From assembly GCA_021234155.1 (NCBI GenBank), contig JAJEKV010000032.1, positions 4,285,835-4,349,834 of the forward strand: 64,000 nt of DNA. The letters are read 5' to 3'. Positions 45,399 through 55,716 of the stretch are shown piece by piece. A program made the translations under genes and the position numbers. Source of the stretch: Isoetes taiwanensis. Lineage: Eukaryota > Streptophyta > Lycopodiopsida > Isoetales > Isoetaceae. Positions within the stretch are counted from its first letter, which is position 1; every line of letters begins with the position of its first letter. The notes under the pieces were generated by a model, which searched no databases, was not told where the DNA came from, and saw only the letters and a program-made list of their open reading frames with translations.

Positions 45399-45408
45399 GA
45401 GCATGTTG
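45399..45408. repeat. Target-site duplication of the MULE, right copy
   Basis: GAGCATGTTG, same phase in the interrupted gene as the left copy. Confidence 0.85.
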
Positions 45409-47506
45409 GAGAAAATAATGTGGTGGTGGATGAAAATGACATTCCTTACATACCTCATATGGATGTATTTATACCAGAAAGAAGAGCCTACAACTTCTTG
45501 AAGAGGAAGAAGAGTAGACTGTGAAAGATACTAACAACTGCAGTGAAGAGACCATGCAAGCCATCAGAGGGGGGGATTGTGGCTGCCCCAACAACTGCTT
45601 TGGTAGATTCACAGTGAAAGAACTCGTGAAAGTCAGATCAATCTACAAGGAGATAACTCATGATGCTAGCAAAAACTTATATTTACAATATCATAGAACA
45701 TGCATTTGGGCCATCATTTGATGTCAGGAACAGGGGATTTCTTATTGGTGGAAAATGGATATGCAGCAGTGCAGTGACAACCATACTAGGTATATCAGCC
45801 TCTACATGATGGAGATTTAGGTGGAACCAAAAGAGGGGGGGGCTCAAATAGGTTGGCATGGTAATCGGGGAAAGGCGAGAACAACCCCCAGGGTGCTTGC
45901 AGCTCCGAGTTTATTCGAGAAGTTTCATGCTGAGAGTATGCCTCACAAAAATGCGGTTGATGAAGAGGGATGTAGGAAACTAGTTCGAATGTTGCCTGCA
46001 TATTTCACACAAAAAGTGATTTTACAATTGATCAACAATCTTTTAGAGGAATTGGGTGTGGACAAGATTTCACAATCAGTCTTTAGCAAGCTCTGGAGTA
46101 AGCATTTTTCAGATGTCAAAAGAATGCAGTATAACAACTTCTCAAAGTGCAATATATGCATGGATTTGTTAGATAAGCTCGAGAAGTCAAAGCTTGAGGT
46201 GGAAAGATCAGCAGTTCGGAAGGAAATGAGAATTCACATGATGTCGATCAACATACTAGATATGGAGATGCTTGTCTGCAATGGAACCAAAGAATTTTGA
46301 ATGCGTCATTCATGACAAAATGGATCAGCAAAAAACCTATTTGCCTCAGTTTAGGGCTATACCAAAGTCTGTTGCAAGGTCTTTCCCATTGCAAATATCA
46401 CTAGATGGATTCATAACTCATGGCCAGGGAGAGTGCATCACCGCCATTTTACATTAGAATTATAGGGTGATGGTCCCAACTTCCATGTTGGTAGCATTGC
46501 AAAAGCATTGCGCGATTTGGAACACGATTGTAATGGAGATGTTTATTCTTGTAAGCCATTGCAATATCTCTTCAAGGCATTGCATGATACTGCTCCCATG
46601 AAACTAGAGGATTTGACCATAGGAAGGATGAATGGGTCAGCACCTTCAATTCATGTGAACCCAATACTAAGACACCAACTACCCAAGAAGCTACTCTTGC
46701 AACTTTACAATCGTGTTGGCCAGAATAAAAATAGATACTTGTTTGCATAATTGTCGTATCTTACATGGGTTAGAGTGTTTGAAATGGTCTATGTTGGTTG
46801 CTTGATGCCTGGCCACACTCACGAAGACATTGATGCAATGTTTGTGCATTATAGGATCAAATTGCAGAAAAGTGATGTCGCCACCTATCCGAGGCTTTTG
46901 GAGCTATTTAAGCAGTGTTCTTCATCCCCTCCTATTAGTTCCTTGATATAAGAAGTCCCCGACTGGAAAGAGTTCATAGAGGGTTATGCTCGTGAAGACC
47001 TTATTGGGCATAGTGCTCCATTGCAATTTAGGTTTTGGGTGAAAAATGGAAAGCCAATAATATAATACAAGATGAGGGCTGGAAACCAGAAGATAAGCAT
47101 ATATTGATTTGGAAAGAGTGTGTCGCAGGTGAACCAATGGTGCCGACGGGAGAGCGTAAGGCTATGAAACTATTAGGAGAAGTGAAGGACTGTGAACGGA
47201 CTATGGAAGGGATAATGGAGTATATAAAGTACTGGGAGAAATCCTTAGCAGATAAACACATAACACCAAAGAAAAGAGCGTGCAATGAAGCACTTGTAAA
47301 TTATTGGAATGAAGTTCATATACTTTTAGGGAGTTTGGACACAAGCAGTAGTGTCCTCCGAGAGGGTTGGCTACCTCAAAGTGGATGGAGGCTCGACCAT
47401 GGTCAATTCCAACCTGATCAGCAGCCACTTGATGACAGAGGAGTCTGAAGAGGAGGTGGAAGAGCACTATGTTGGACCTAGAAAGGAGTGCCCCAAGTAC
47501 TATCTA
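45399..47506 (+). pseudogene. DUF7869-like gene, central piece
   Basis: Resumes with EHV (TSD) and DENDIPYIPHMDVFIPERR, then CGCPNNCFGRFTVKELVKVR, a cysteine cluster followed by the 'R' segment typical of this family. It continues with ESMPHKNAVDEEG, SKCNICMDLLDKLEKS (C-x2-C), LPQFRAIP, PLQISLDGFITHGQGE, then GQNKNRYLFA, an in-frame TAA (46748), and GCLMPGHTHEDIDAMF. The order SKCxxC, then HG, then QNKN, then GHTHEDID matches what I recall of DUF7869 proteins, whose core looks like an RNase H-fold transposase or relative. Lesions: stops near 45519 and 46455, TAA 46748, and several frame changes. The family name should be checked. Confidence 0.7.
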
Positions 47507-47850
47507 AGTTAGATATTGGGGTACAAAAGCACCCGTCCGGACGCGCTGCTTTTCGTGCTTGGTCCGCTGTGCTTGGAGGTGCTTGGAGAGCGGGAACGCG
47601 ATGATCCGTTTTTAGCAAATTGCTTCCGGATCGATGACATGGCTACCCGCAAAATCAAATTCGGTACAGAATCAATTTGGCGGGGTTGTTGTGAGATGGC
47701 GTGGAGAGTTAATAGGATTTGGCTATGGCGGGAAGCATGATCCGGTGTTGTACCCCTAAACAGAATTTTCTTTGTACAGCACGGTTTCTCTGTACAACAC
47801 AATTCTCTGTACAACACGATTCTAAATGGATCAATCAGCATCAGATTTAG

Positions 47851-49048
47851 ATGAAGAAAAGCGACTTCAAATTTTTCGGGAAGGGCCGTCATGAAGGGCC
47901 TGGGGGTAGGCGCCTATCCATCACTTCTGGAGGGTGGTTTTACACCCGTTCCGGAGTTTCTTCTGTTTGCTTTTTTTATTTCTTTCATTCGAACTTCTCT
48001 TTGATTTCAGGCTTCAAGTTTGTTGTATCAGACATGGCACACTCAGGCGCTTCAGCTGATCCTTCAGGAGTAAGTTTTTTTTTCCAAAAATGGGTTGCTT
48101 GTTTTGCTTGCATTCTATTGAATTTGTGATTTTTTTTCTTTGCAGCTTCTTTTGCCAGGACAGAGTTTGAGTTTTGCAAGTACAGGGGTCTCAACAACTC
48201 TGGTCTGTTGCCGAAAATGCTGAAGAAGTCTGATGTTTCAGACTCAGGCTTCTTGCAAGTCTGGAAGACTCCATTGGTGAAAGGAAAGGTTTATGTGAAG
48301 GAGGTGATAAGGTTATAAAAGAAAGGTTATAAAGAAACAAGGTATGTCTGCTTGTTATTTGTTCATTACTTTGGATATTTTAGAATTATGTAAGTAATTT
48401 GTTATTTGGTTTTTTGGAAGGTGAAGAGTTTTATGATGTTGACAAGCATAGTCCTGTCAAACCGGCAAACCTGTCAAAGGAAACTACACCAATTACATCA
48501 CCTACTAAATCTCCTTTCAAAGGTTACTTGACATTTTGTTTGGTTATGTAACTGTTTATGTTCAGTGTTTGTATTGTTGATTATTTTACAATGTTCATGC
48601 AGTTTCAGATTTTTTTTGCAAAAAAAAAAATTCTTTCTTCAGCATTGAAGACACTTCACCTGCATCAAAAGGATATGCTGAAGATGTGGAGAGCAATCCT
48701 GATATTGCTTCTCCAACGACTTTGGCAGATGCATGGATGGAGGTGTGGAAGAAGCAACATCAAAAGTCTTTCCATGCAGGTAGAAAACTCAAGCATGGGG
48801 GAGGAAGCAAAGCAAATAGGGGTCTAGAACTTCTTGCAGAAGGGGCAAAGGCTGGTGATGACAATGACAAAGAAAATGAAGAAGAGAAGGAAAAAGAAAA
48901 GCAAGGTTCACCGGCAAGTGAGCTATTACATTTTTTAGTGGTTAAATTTCAGTGTCTCATATGTTGGATTCCACATGGCTTATATTTCTGTGACTTGCTT
49001 ATTCGTATAAGAACTAATGGCTACAATTTGTTCATAAGTTCATTCTAA
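47851..49048 (+). other. Possible spliced gene or captured exons inside the TA element
   Basis: A start MAHSGASADPSG (48033) is followed by a good donor GTAAGT (48071) and an acceptor TTTGCAG (48146), joining to TEFEFCKYRGLNNSGLL and KMLKKSDVSDSGFLQVW. Later stretches around 48425-48520 (DKHSPVKPANLSKETTP) and 48646-48915 (TLADAWMEVWKKQHQKSFH, then a run of K/E/D) look like further exons. I cannot identify the protein. It may be the element's own gene or host sequence carried along. Confidence 0.4.
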
Positions 49049-49521
49049 CACAAGGCACCTTTCCCTTCCAAAGTACTAATGAATGTTGAAAGCATTAGTG
49101 CTCATTGAATTATCATTATCTCTATTCTGCTATTTTATGGTCTATATTCCATTCAATTAAGGATCTTTTGGTGGTCTATGAAATTCAATTATGGTCTATG
49201 ATGCCAACACTTGGTTTAGGAACTTTTGTAGCAAGGGGAAGCTCTCTGGAGAATCGATTTATTTCTTGCTTTATTGTACCTCTAGAATTGATTTCATTTT
49301 TTAGATGCCAAGATCACGAAGCAAAAAGGTCTTCTTGTGCAAAGAAAAGCATTGATGATGATTGGGAAGGACTTCATATTTCAATTGGATTCCCGGATAA
49401 CTATAATACTTAATTTCTAGTTATGATGGTGGCCAGAAGTATAAACCTCCATGAACTTCAGGTATAAAGATGGTGGAAATAGAAGAAAGAAAAAAAAGGA
49501 GAGATTTTTTGGTTTCTCAGG

Positions 49522-49641
49522 TTCAATACCTGACATCTCATTTGGCTGTATGTTTGTGTTCAGACCTTTGATTTTGTTAGGTTCAATCCCTGACATCTCA
49601 TTTGGCTGCATGCTTGTGTTTAACATTTTGATTTTGCAAAG
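49522..49641. repeat. 60-bp tandem duplication
   Basis: TTCAATACCTGACATCTCAT recurs as TTCAATCCCTGACATCTCAT about 60 bp on, with the following sequence (TTGGCTGYATG...TTTTGATTTTG). Confidence 0.85.
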
Positions 49642-49894
49642 ATGTTTAACACTTTGATCTTGCAAAGAACAAAAAAAGGGATTACTTTTGCTATGTTCAT
49701 TGCTATGATTCAGTAATGTTATTTATCATATTTTCTTTGATGTTTTGAAGATGTGTTTGAGCAATTACTTAGTAATACAGAGTATTATTGCTTGAAGACC
49801 CAATGTTTTGAAGAACAGGACATGGATCATATCGTATTTGTTAAAATGCCTTCTAATTTATGCTTTTTGTCTTTCACAAATCAAGACAAAATTA

Positions 49895-50375
49895 GGTCTG
49901 TATCAGAGCTAATTTTGAGTTGCAAAACGTTATTATCTGAAGCTGAGATTTGGCAGGCAAGCCATCCTTAAAATTATTCAAATGTTTGCCAAATTACAAA
50001 AGCTAATTCAAAGTATAAAATCTATTTTTGCTTTGTCTTTGTGAAGGACCCAGTTTTTCTAGTTCTGTATCAGACCTATTTTGAGGAGGGAAGCAGTATT
50101 ATTTGAAGCTGAGATTTGGCAAGCATGTCGTCTTTAAGTTTATTCAAGTGCTCCCCAAATTACAAAAGCTAATTCAAAGTACAAGATCTATTTTCTTATT
50201 TTTGCTCTGTCTTGATTTGTGAAGGAAAACCTTTTTAGACCAGTTTTTCTACGTCTGTATCAGACCTATTTTGAGGGGGCAAACATTATTATTTGAAGCT
50301 AAGGTTTGGCAAGCAAGTCATCCTCAAAGTTATTCAAGTGCTCGCCAAATTACAAAAGCTAATTCAAAGTACTGC
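49895..50375. repeat. Three diverged tandem copies, about 170-190 bp
   Basis: Units begin TCTGTATCAGA at 49897, 50064 and 50254 and end CAAATTACAAAAGCTAATTC. No protein seen. Confidence 0.85.
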
Positions 50376-50620
50376 TGAAATTTCATAGGGGGAACCTTAG
50401 ATGTGCAAAAACTGTTTTCTGCAGCAAAAGTCTGATACAACTTGTAATATCTTGAGTTTGAGAACTTAGAATGACTGGAAACTTGGCCAATATATGCTCA
50501 TTGATACCCTTAAGCCAAGCATAAAGTTTTAAGTCCAAACTCCAAGCCAACATCCAAATGGGTGGTACCCATGGGATCTTGCAGTTTTCAGGATGAATGA
50601 GTGTGGCAGAATTTAACAGT

Positions 50621-50728
50621 AGGTATTTCATACAACAAGACATGACATCTCCCATCTAAGATGACGTTTTTAGCAGGTATTTCATACAACAAGACATGAC
50701 ATCTCCCATCTAAGATGACGTTTTTAGC
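50621..50728. repeat. Perfect 54-bp tandem duplication
   Basis: AGGTATTTCATACAACAAGA starts at 50621 and 50675; the two units appear identical. Confidence 0.9.
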
Positions 50729-51500
50729 TTACTTATCATCTCATCCGAACACCAGACATGCAACATAAGATCCGAACACCAGATATGCGAAGGATATGAA
50801 TTATTCGCTCATGCATATACCTATTCCATCCAATGAAGTGCTCAAAAATATCACTTTGGGCAGCTTATGCTTACTGAAATGCATTCTGTCCATAATAAGA
50901 GAACTTAAATCATTGCTACCATTCTCATTACAAAATAGAGAGCAGTAAACATGTAAAATGAATCCAAAACAATGCTTGAGAAACTATATCCCAACGAATG
51001 ATATGATGGACCTGTTCTAAAACAACATTTATGAGACTATAAATCCCAACAGATTATATGATAGAAACATGTGGTCTTTGAGTAAAGTGAAAGCTTGACT
51101 GTGTTCAATTGCAAGCAGTTGATGGAAGCTAGCAGGTAAACAGGCAGGTTCATTGATTCCCCACGATTCAAGTACTTGGAAGACGTTAACGTTATTCTTA
51201 GTATAAGCTTTTCAGAATGCCCAAGAGTTAGACAGTGATAATGGAGATGCGGAAACGGGAGTGTTAAAGGCCCCCGAACACCGATGCGGAAAGGTTGATA
51301 AATGCGAAAATGCTGAAAGATTGATAACATGTATATTGGTCACTTAGTTTCATGCACCCAGAAGGGAAACTCTGTCGGAATGCTTAGTTCTTCTGATTCG
51401 GAGCTTGATTTGAGGTCGGCAAAAAGGTACGTTTTGCTCGAGCTTTACCTGCTTTATCCGCTTCTGCTTGTCGCGCTTTTTTGTACCCCAATATCTAACT

Positions 51501-51911
51501 TAAACCCACTTGCTCCATATGATCCTAAGATGGATTTGAAGGATGGCCAATATTTGATCATCATGCCATTAGATGAAGATACTTATCCTATTTGATTAGG
51601 GTATACCGTCTCGAGCATTTGTAAGGAAGCTAATAACCCTAACAGAAACAAGGTGCATGTGGAGTGGTGGCGCCCAGTAAGTGGAAAATGAGTCATTACT
51701 GAAAAAGAGCGCTACAAAGATTGTTTTAATAAGCAATGGAAGTATGATGCAAGTGATCTGCCCCAATGGGTGGAAATAAAATACGTGTTGATGTCATGGA
51801 ACCCCCAGAAAGGGCAAGGTGGATCCGAGAAAGAGGTACATGAAGATTCCAATCTTTGTGAAGGATAAAGTTCTGAAGTCACTAGAGAAGATAGCCGAAC
51901 AAGCAAAATAA
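51501..51911 (+). pseudogene. DUF7869-like gene, C-terminal piece
   Basis: Resumes in phase after the TA element with NPLAPYDPKMDLKDGQYLI, then IMPLDEDTYPI, a TGA near 51594, LGYTVSSICKEANNPN and KVHVEWWRPV, the short beta-rich segment that I recall at the end of this family. A frame change follows near 51800, then KRYMKIPIFVKDKVLKSLEK and a terminal TAA at 51909-51911. It is the 3' end of the gene begun at 33031. Confidence 0.65.
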
Positions 51912-52385
51912 AGTACGAGAGTCCATGGGTATCTTATGATGTGAATGCTACTTTCATTGTAATCCTACTTTTAGTGCATCTTACTTTTCATTGTATTCGT
52001 GCTTTCATCATAATCTTACTTTCAGTGTATGAGCATCTTACTCTACTTGAATGTGGAATACTGGCATGTGATTAACTAAGTTACATCTACTTGAATGTGG
52101 AATACTCGCTTGTGATTAACTAAGTGTTAACTCGTAGAGACCTGTTAGAATTAAGGCTGATAATAAAAAGTATTTACATGCAATTCCACATTGTTGAAAT
52201 GGGTTGTCACTATTTGTAAATTTCAAAATGATGGAATAATTTCAAAATAACGGAATTATAATCATGATCTGGCTCCATCTAGAAACAATAGAATCTCCCT
52301 TGAAAAATAATTTCAAATAGTTCATCATGTACCATAATATTTAGTCCATCCATATCACTTCTTTTGAGGTACATGTATTCTTGAC
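51912..52385. other. Intergenic, no recognised feature
   Basis: Contains short duplicated stretches (TACTTGAATGTGGAATACT near 52044 and 52090). Probable 3' flank of the dead gene. Confidence 0.4.
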
Positions 52386-52535
52386 ATGTATGTATGTATG
52401 TATGTATGTATGTATGTATGTATGTATGTATGTATGTATGTATGTATGTATGTATGTATGTATGTATGTATGTATGTATGTATGTATGTATGTATGTATG
52501 TATGTATGTATGTATGTATGTATGTATGTATGTAT
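52386..52535. repeat. (ATGT)n microsatellite, 150 bp
   Basis: About 37 uninterrupted ATGT units. Long open frames across it on both strands are by-products of a repeat unit without stop codons. Confidence 0.98.
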
Positions 52536-54015
52536 TCAAGATCTATAAATACTACTCATCTTTCGAGTTCTAAAAGATTTTAAAAAAGTTGAGGTAGCTA
52601 TGAACAAATCAAAGTTCCAGTCCTTGAGTGACCCATTTAGATCTTTAAGGAATTTCTTCAAAGACAGACATTCAATAACTGTTTCACATCCATAATATTT
52701 GACATAGAATAAGAATGTCAAGGTACTATGTTTTTTCAATGGAGATAGATGGGAAGTACTATTCGTCTTTCTAAATACATCTGATTTCTTTAAAAGGTAG
52801 AGTAACTATGAATTTTCAAAATTTTAACCGTTAAGGGGACCCAACTGGATCCATAAAGAATTTATGAACTTCAAACTTTTAGAAATTATTTCTAGAAAAT
52901 TCTATCAATGTTTTCTAAGATTTCTTGTGATAAAGTTTTCATTTCATAGTTTACAAGATGGAGCAATTAGAATTCTTATAAAAAGTCATATTTGCAGAAT
53001 AATGTGAGAAATGTTAAACATTGTGAATTTAAACTTGATTGTTGTACATTTGACTCTACATTCCTCATATATGCACCTATAGAGAACAACGTAGGCTGAG
53101 CATGTAGCCAAATTTTTCACCTTGATGCCAATAATAGAACTCTAGAAAGAGTTTTTTCTACGTGGAAACATTTGCACTAAGGGACAACTCTAGTGCTAGA
53201 ATTATGAGATTGTTTTTCTACTTAAATGGTTTTATTGGACCTAAAGTATCATGAGAGGTTGGAGTTTAGCCAACATATGAAAAATAGAGCATCTAATAAC
53301 CCATCTTCATGGTCCAAGAAACTCAACATATAAAATGATATGAATCTAGATTAGGAATCTACACACTATATGCTCTTTTAGATTGTTTGACATTTTTAAA
53401 ATTCGAAATAATCAATTCATTCAAAAGATTTTCTACAAATCAGTTTGATGCGAAGGTAGCTTTTTATTGGGTTGCTTAAAGAGGTAACTCTCGGATTAGT
53501 GGGTCAATTGAGGATATGTTGGTGGATATTACAAAAGGACAGTTAAGATTGTAGAAAAAGATTTTGGAAGCCCATGATTGATGTTTTTCTTGCGGTTTCT
53601 TGCCCGAGGAGAAAATTCATGTTAAATAAATTCATGAGGTTCAAGCTTTCTGTTGTTGCTAAATTCTACCATAGAGCTTAATGTTCTATAACTGAAAGTT
53701 TTGATCTTAACAGATTCACATAACTAGATGGCTCTAGTGAAATTTATAGCTTGATGCTAATATAGCAATCACCACATGAATGATGGCTTCGAGTTTCCTT
53801 TTTTGATAAGTAAAAGATAAGAAAGAGCCATCGGTTTGTCAATCGTATCAACGTTTTCAGAAATGTTTGCAATACGAGGTGGTTAATAGCGGCAACCAAA
53901 AGAGGAAGTTTCAAAATAGAACTTCCACCACGGCTATCTTTTGTGACATATTCGTATTACAGAGCCACAGGGCCTATGGGTGCCTCTATTATGTGAATTT
54001 TCCATTGGTAGTTGT
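52536..54015. other. Intergenic, no recognised feature
   Basis: AT-rich; neither strand shows a gene or clear repeat. Confidence 0.4.
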
Positions 54016-54145
54016 AACTTGCAGTTGTTTCAAATACAGAATGAAATGGACCCCTCCTTGTTTTGGCATGGTTCATATCCTTGTGTACTTGAAACAACTG
54101 CAAGTTGCAAACACCTAAAATATGAACCATACGAAAGCAAGGAAT
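54016..54145. repeat. Interleaved inverted repeats
   Basis: AACTTGCAGTTGTTTCAA (54016-54033) pairs perfectly with 54089-54106. A second pair, ATGGTTCATAT (about 54069) and ATATGAACCAT (about 54120), with weaker matching alongside, is interleaved as A-B-A'-B'. Confidence 0.75.
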
Positions 54146-54300
54146 AGAATAGAATAGAATAGATTTTTTAACGTACACGGAGACCAATAGGTTATGGGAC
54201 CCATACAATCAATACTACTAGTATTAAAAAACCCCTGCCTTAAAAGGTTTTCAAGGGAAAAACCTTTGCAGTAATGATGATACTAGACAAGCGGAGATAA
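54146..54300 (-). mobile_element. LINE 3' end with (TATTC)n tail
   Basis: Read on the minus strand: a hairpin centre (GGGGTTTTTTAA preceded by CCTTTTAAGGCA), then CTAGTAGTATTG, TATGGGTCCCATAAC, CTATTGGTCTCCGTG, and a tail of four TATTC units (plus strand AATAG, from about 54146). It closely matches the reverse complement of 59405-59520. Outer stem CTAGTAT/ATACTAG. Confidence 0.7.
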
Positions 54301-55716
54301 TGACTACTGAGGGCTCAGTAATTGTAGACGTTTATCTAGAACCTCAAGCACACAATGATATGAATCATGCTAAAACAAGGTGTGATCATCAGAAGCAAGA
54401 AGGCAGATGCTGAAATTCGACTTGAAGCAATAGTACTTGTTTAAAATTGGCATTGAACTGGAATGGTTCTATTATCCTCGAATGTATATATATATTTTTT
54501 TTTTGAATGCCATTATATGGTATAGAAATTTTGGCATTCTTGTTCAAGTTTCTAGCATTGAAACGCTCCATTACCTAATTCTAGTATGCTCAGAGCCTAG
54601 TTTTTCCTTGCCTCATCTATTATCTTGCCATCATGTTCGTTTTGTGAAGCAAGAGCGCTCGTTTCTTTTTGTGAAGCAAGAATAATTGGACCTATTGACA
54701 TGCACACTGAAATTTTTTCTTTCGACATTTTTCTTTCTGAATCATGGCCTTTGATGAGCCAAGTAATGATTAATGTATGTTAATAACTCGTTGCTTGAGC
54801 CATCTACATGTCAAGAACTTTGCTATGTCAATGCGATGCACTTTATAACTTGTCTTATACAGATCTAAATGGGAATATATTCCAGATATATTGTAGAGGA
54901 GAATGAAAACTTTCCATCAAATTTAAGATCGCCTGAATCAATTCTAAGTTATGGTCTCCTAAATCCCTCCTAAATCCTTAACTTTTTCTTCTTCTTTTTT
55001 TGAGAATCAATTCTAAGTTATGGTCTCATAAATCCTTCCTAAATACAACTTTTTTTGTGAGATCTTACGTTTGATGAAAAGATCTCATCCTCCTCTACAA
55101 TATATCTGAAGGACATATTCCTATTTAGATCATTGCAAAAAAATTACAACCAATTCCATAAACATAGCCCTAAAACTAAGGGCATTCTAGCAAAACATAA
55201 AAGTATCTTGAAGTTTCTCTCATATAATAAGGCATGTTATGTTATGTCATTTCATATGGTCAATCTTGCAATCCACATAATAATAATAAGCATGTATGAG
55301 ACTGTTGTTGGATAGCCCAAACGATCAGATAAAGCCTGCTAGTTAAGGACATAGTTAGTGACTGGTAAAACTGCACGACACTAATCAACCAAAAAGTAGA
55401 TGCTAGTCATGCTCAAGACAAATTGTATTAAGCGCCAAAACATAAATTTAAAATTTCATCATATTTTTTGTTTTATGCTCACTTTGTGAACACGCCTGCA
55501 GTACTAGCATTATAACCATCTGTTTGGATTTCATTTGAATATCCAACCGTGGCACCAAAACCTGATAGTTGTTCCAAAAATTTTGAATCAATTTCTGTAA
55601 TTGGTAGGCCAGATGTTACATTGTCTGGGAAAAATGTACAACTGTACAATGGGGCTTGTACTCCATGCGAAATAATGGGTTAGATTGGTTAGTTACATTC
55701 ATAAGAATCATGTCAC
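54301..55716. other. Intergenic, no recognised feature
   Basis: No gene seen. Two nearly identical short stretches occur around 54940 and 55008 (CAATTCTAAGTTATGGTCTC). The region just before 55717 should contain the 3' UTR of the KMS-like gene. Confidence 0.4.

Larger units (their letters stand above)
47505..51502. mobile_element. DNA transposon with 22-bp perfect inverted repeats and TA duplication (Tc1/mariner-like signature)
   Basis: Inverted repeats 47507-47528 and 51479-51500 (AGTTAGATATTGGGGTAC, continuing perfectly for 22 bp) are flanked by TA on both sides (47505-47506, 51501-51502). Discounting the insert and one TA leaves the interrupted gene in phase. No transposase is recognised inside, so it is non-autonomous or of an unfamiliar type. 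TA target sites are characteristic of Tc1/mariner elements; this is inference from the termini alone. Confidence 0.78.

Noticed and set aside
51499-51503. TTAA target (piggyBac) for the 47507-51500 element
   Set aside because: The left flank lacks TTAA; TA on both sides fits and keeps the gene in phase.
52279-52583. Long open frames rich in HTYI or MYVC
   Set aside because: They are products of the ATGT microsatellite, which has no stop in several phases.
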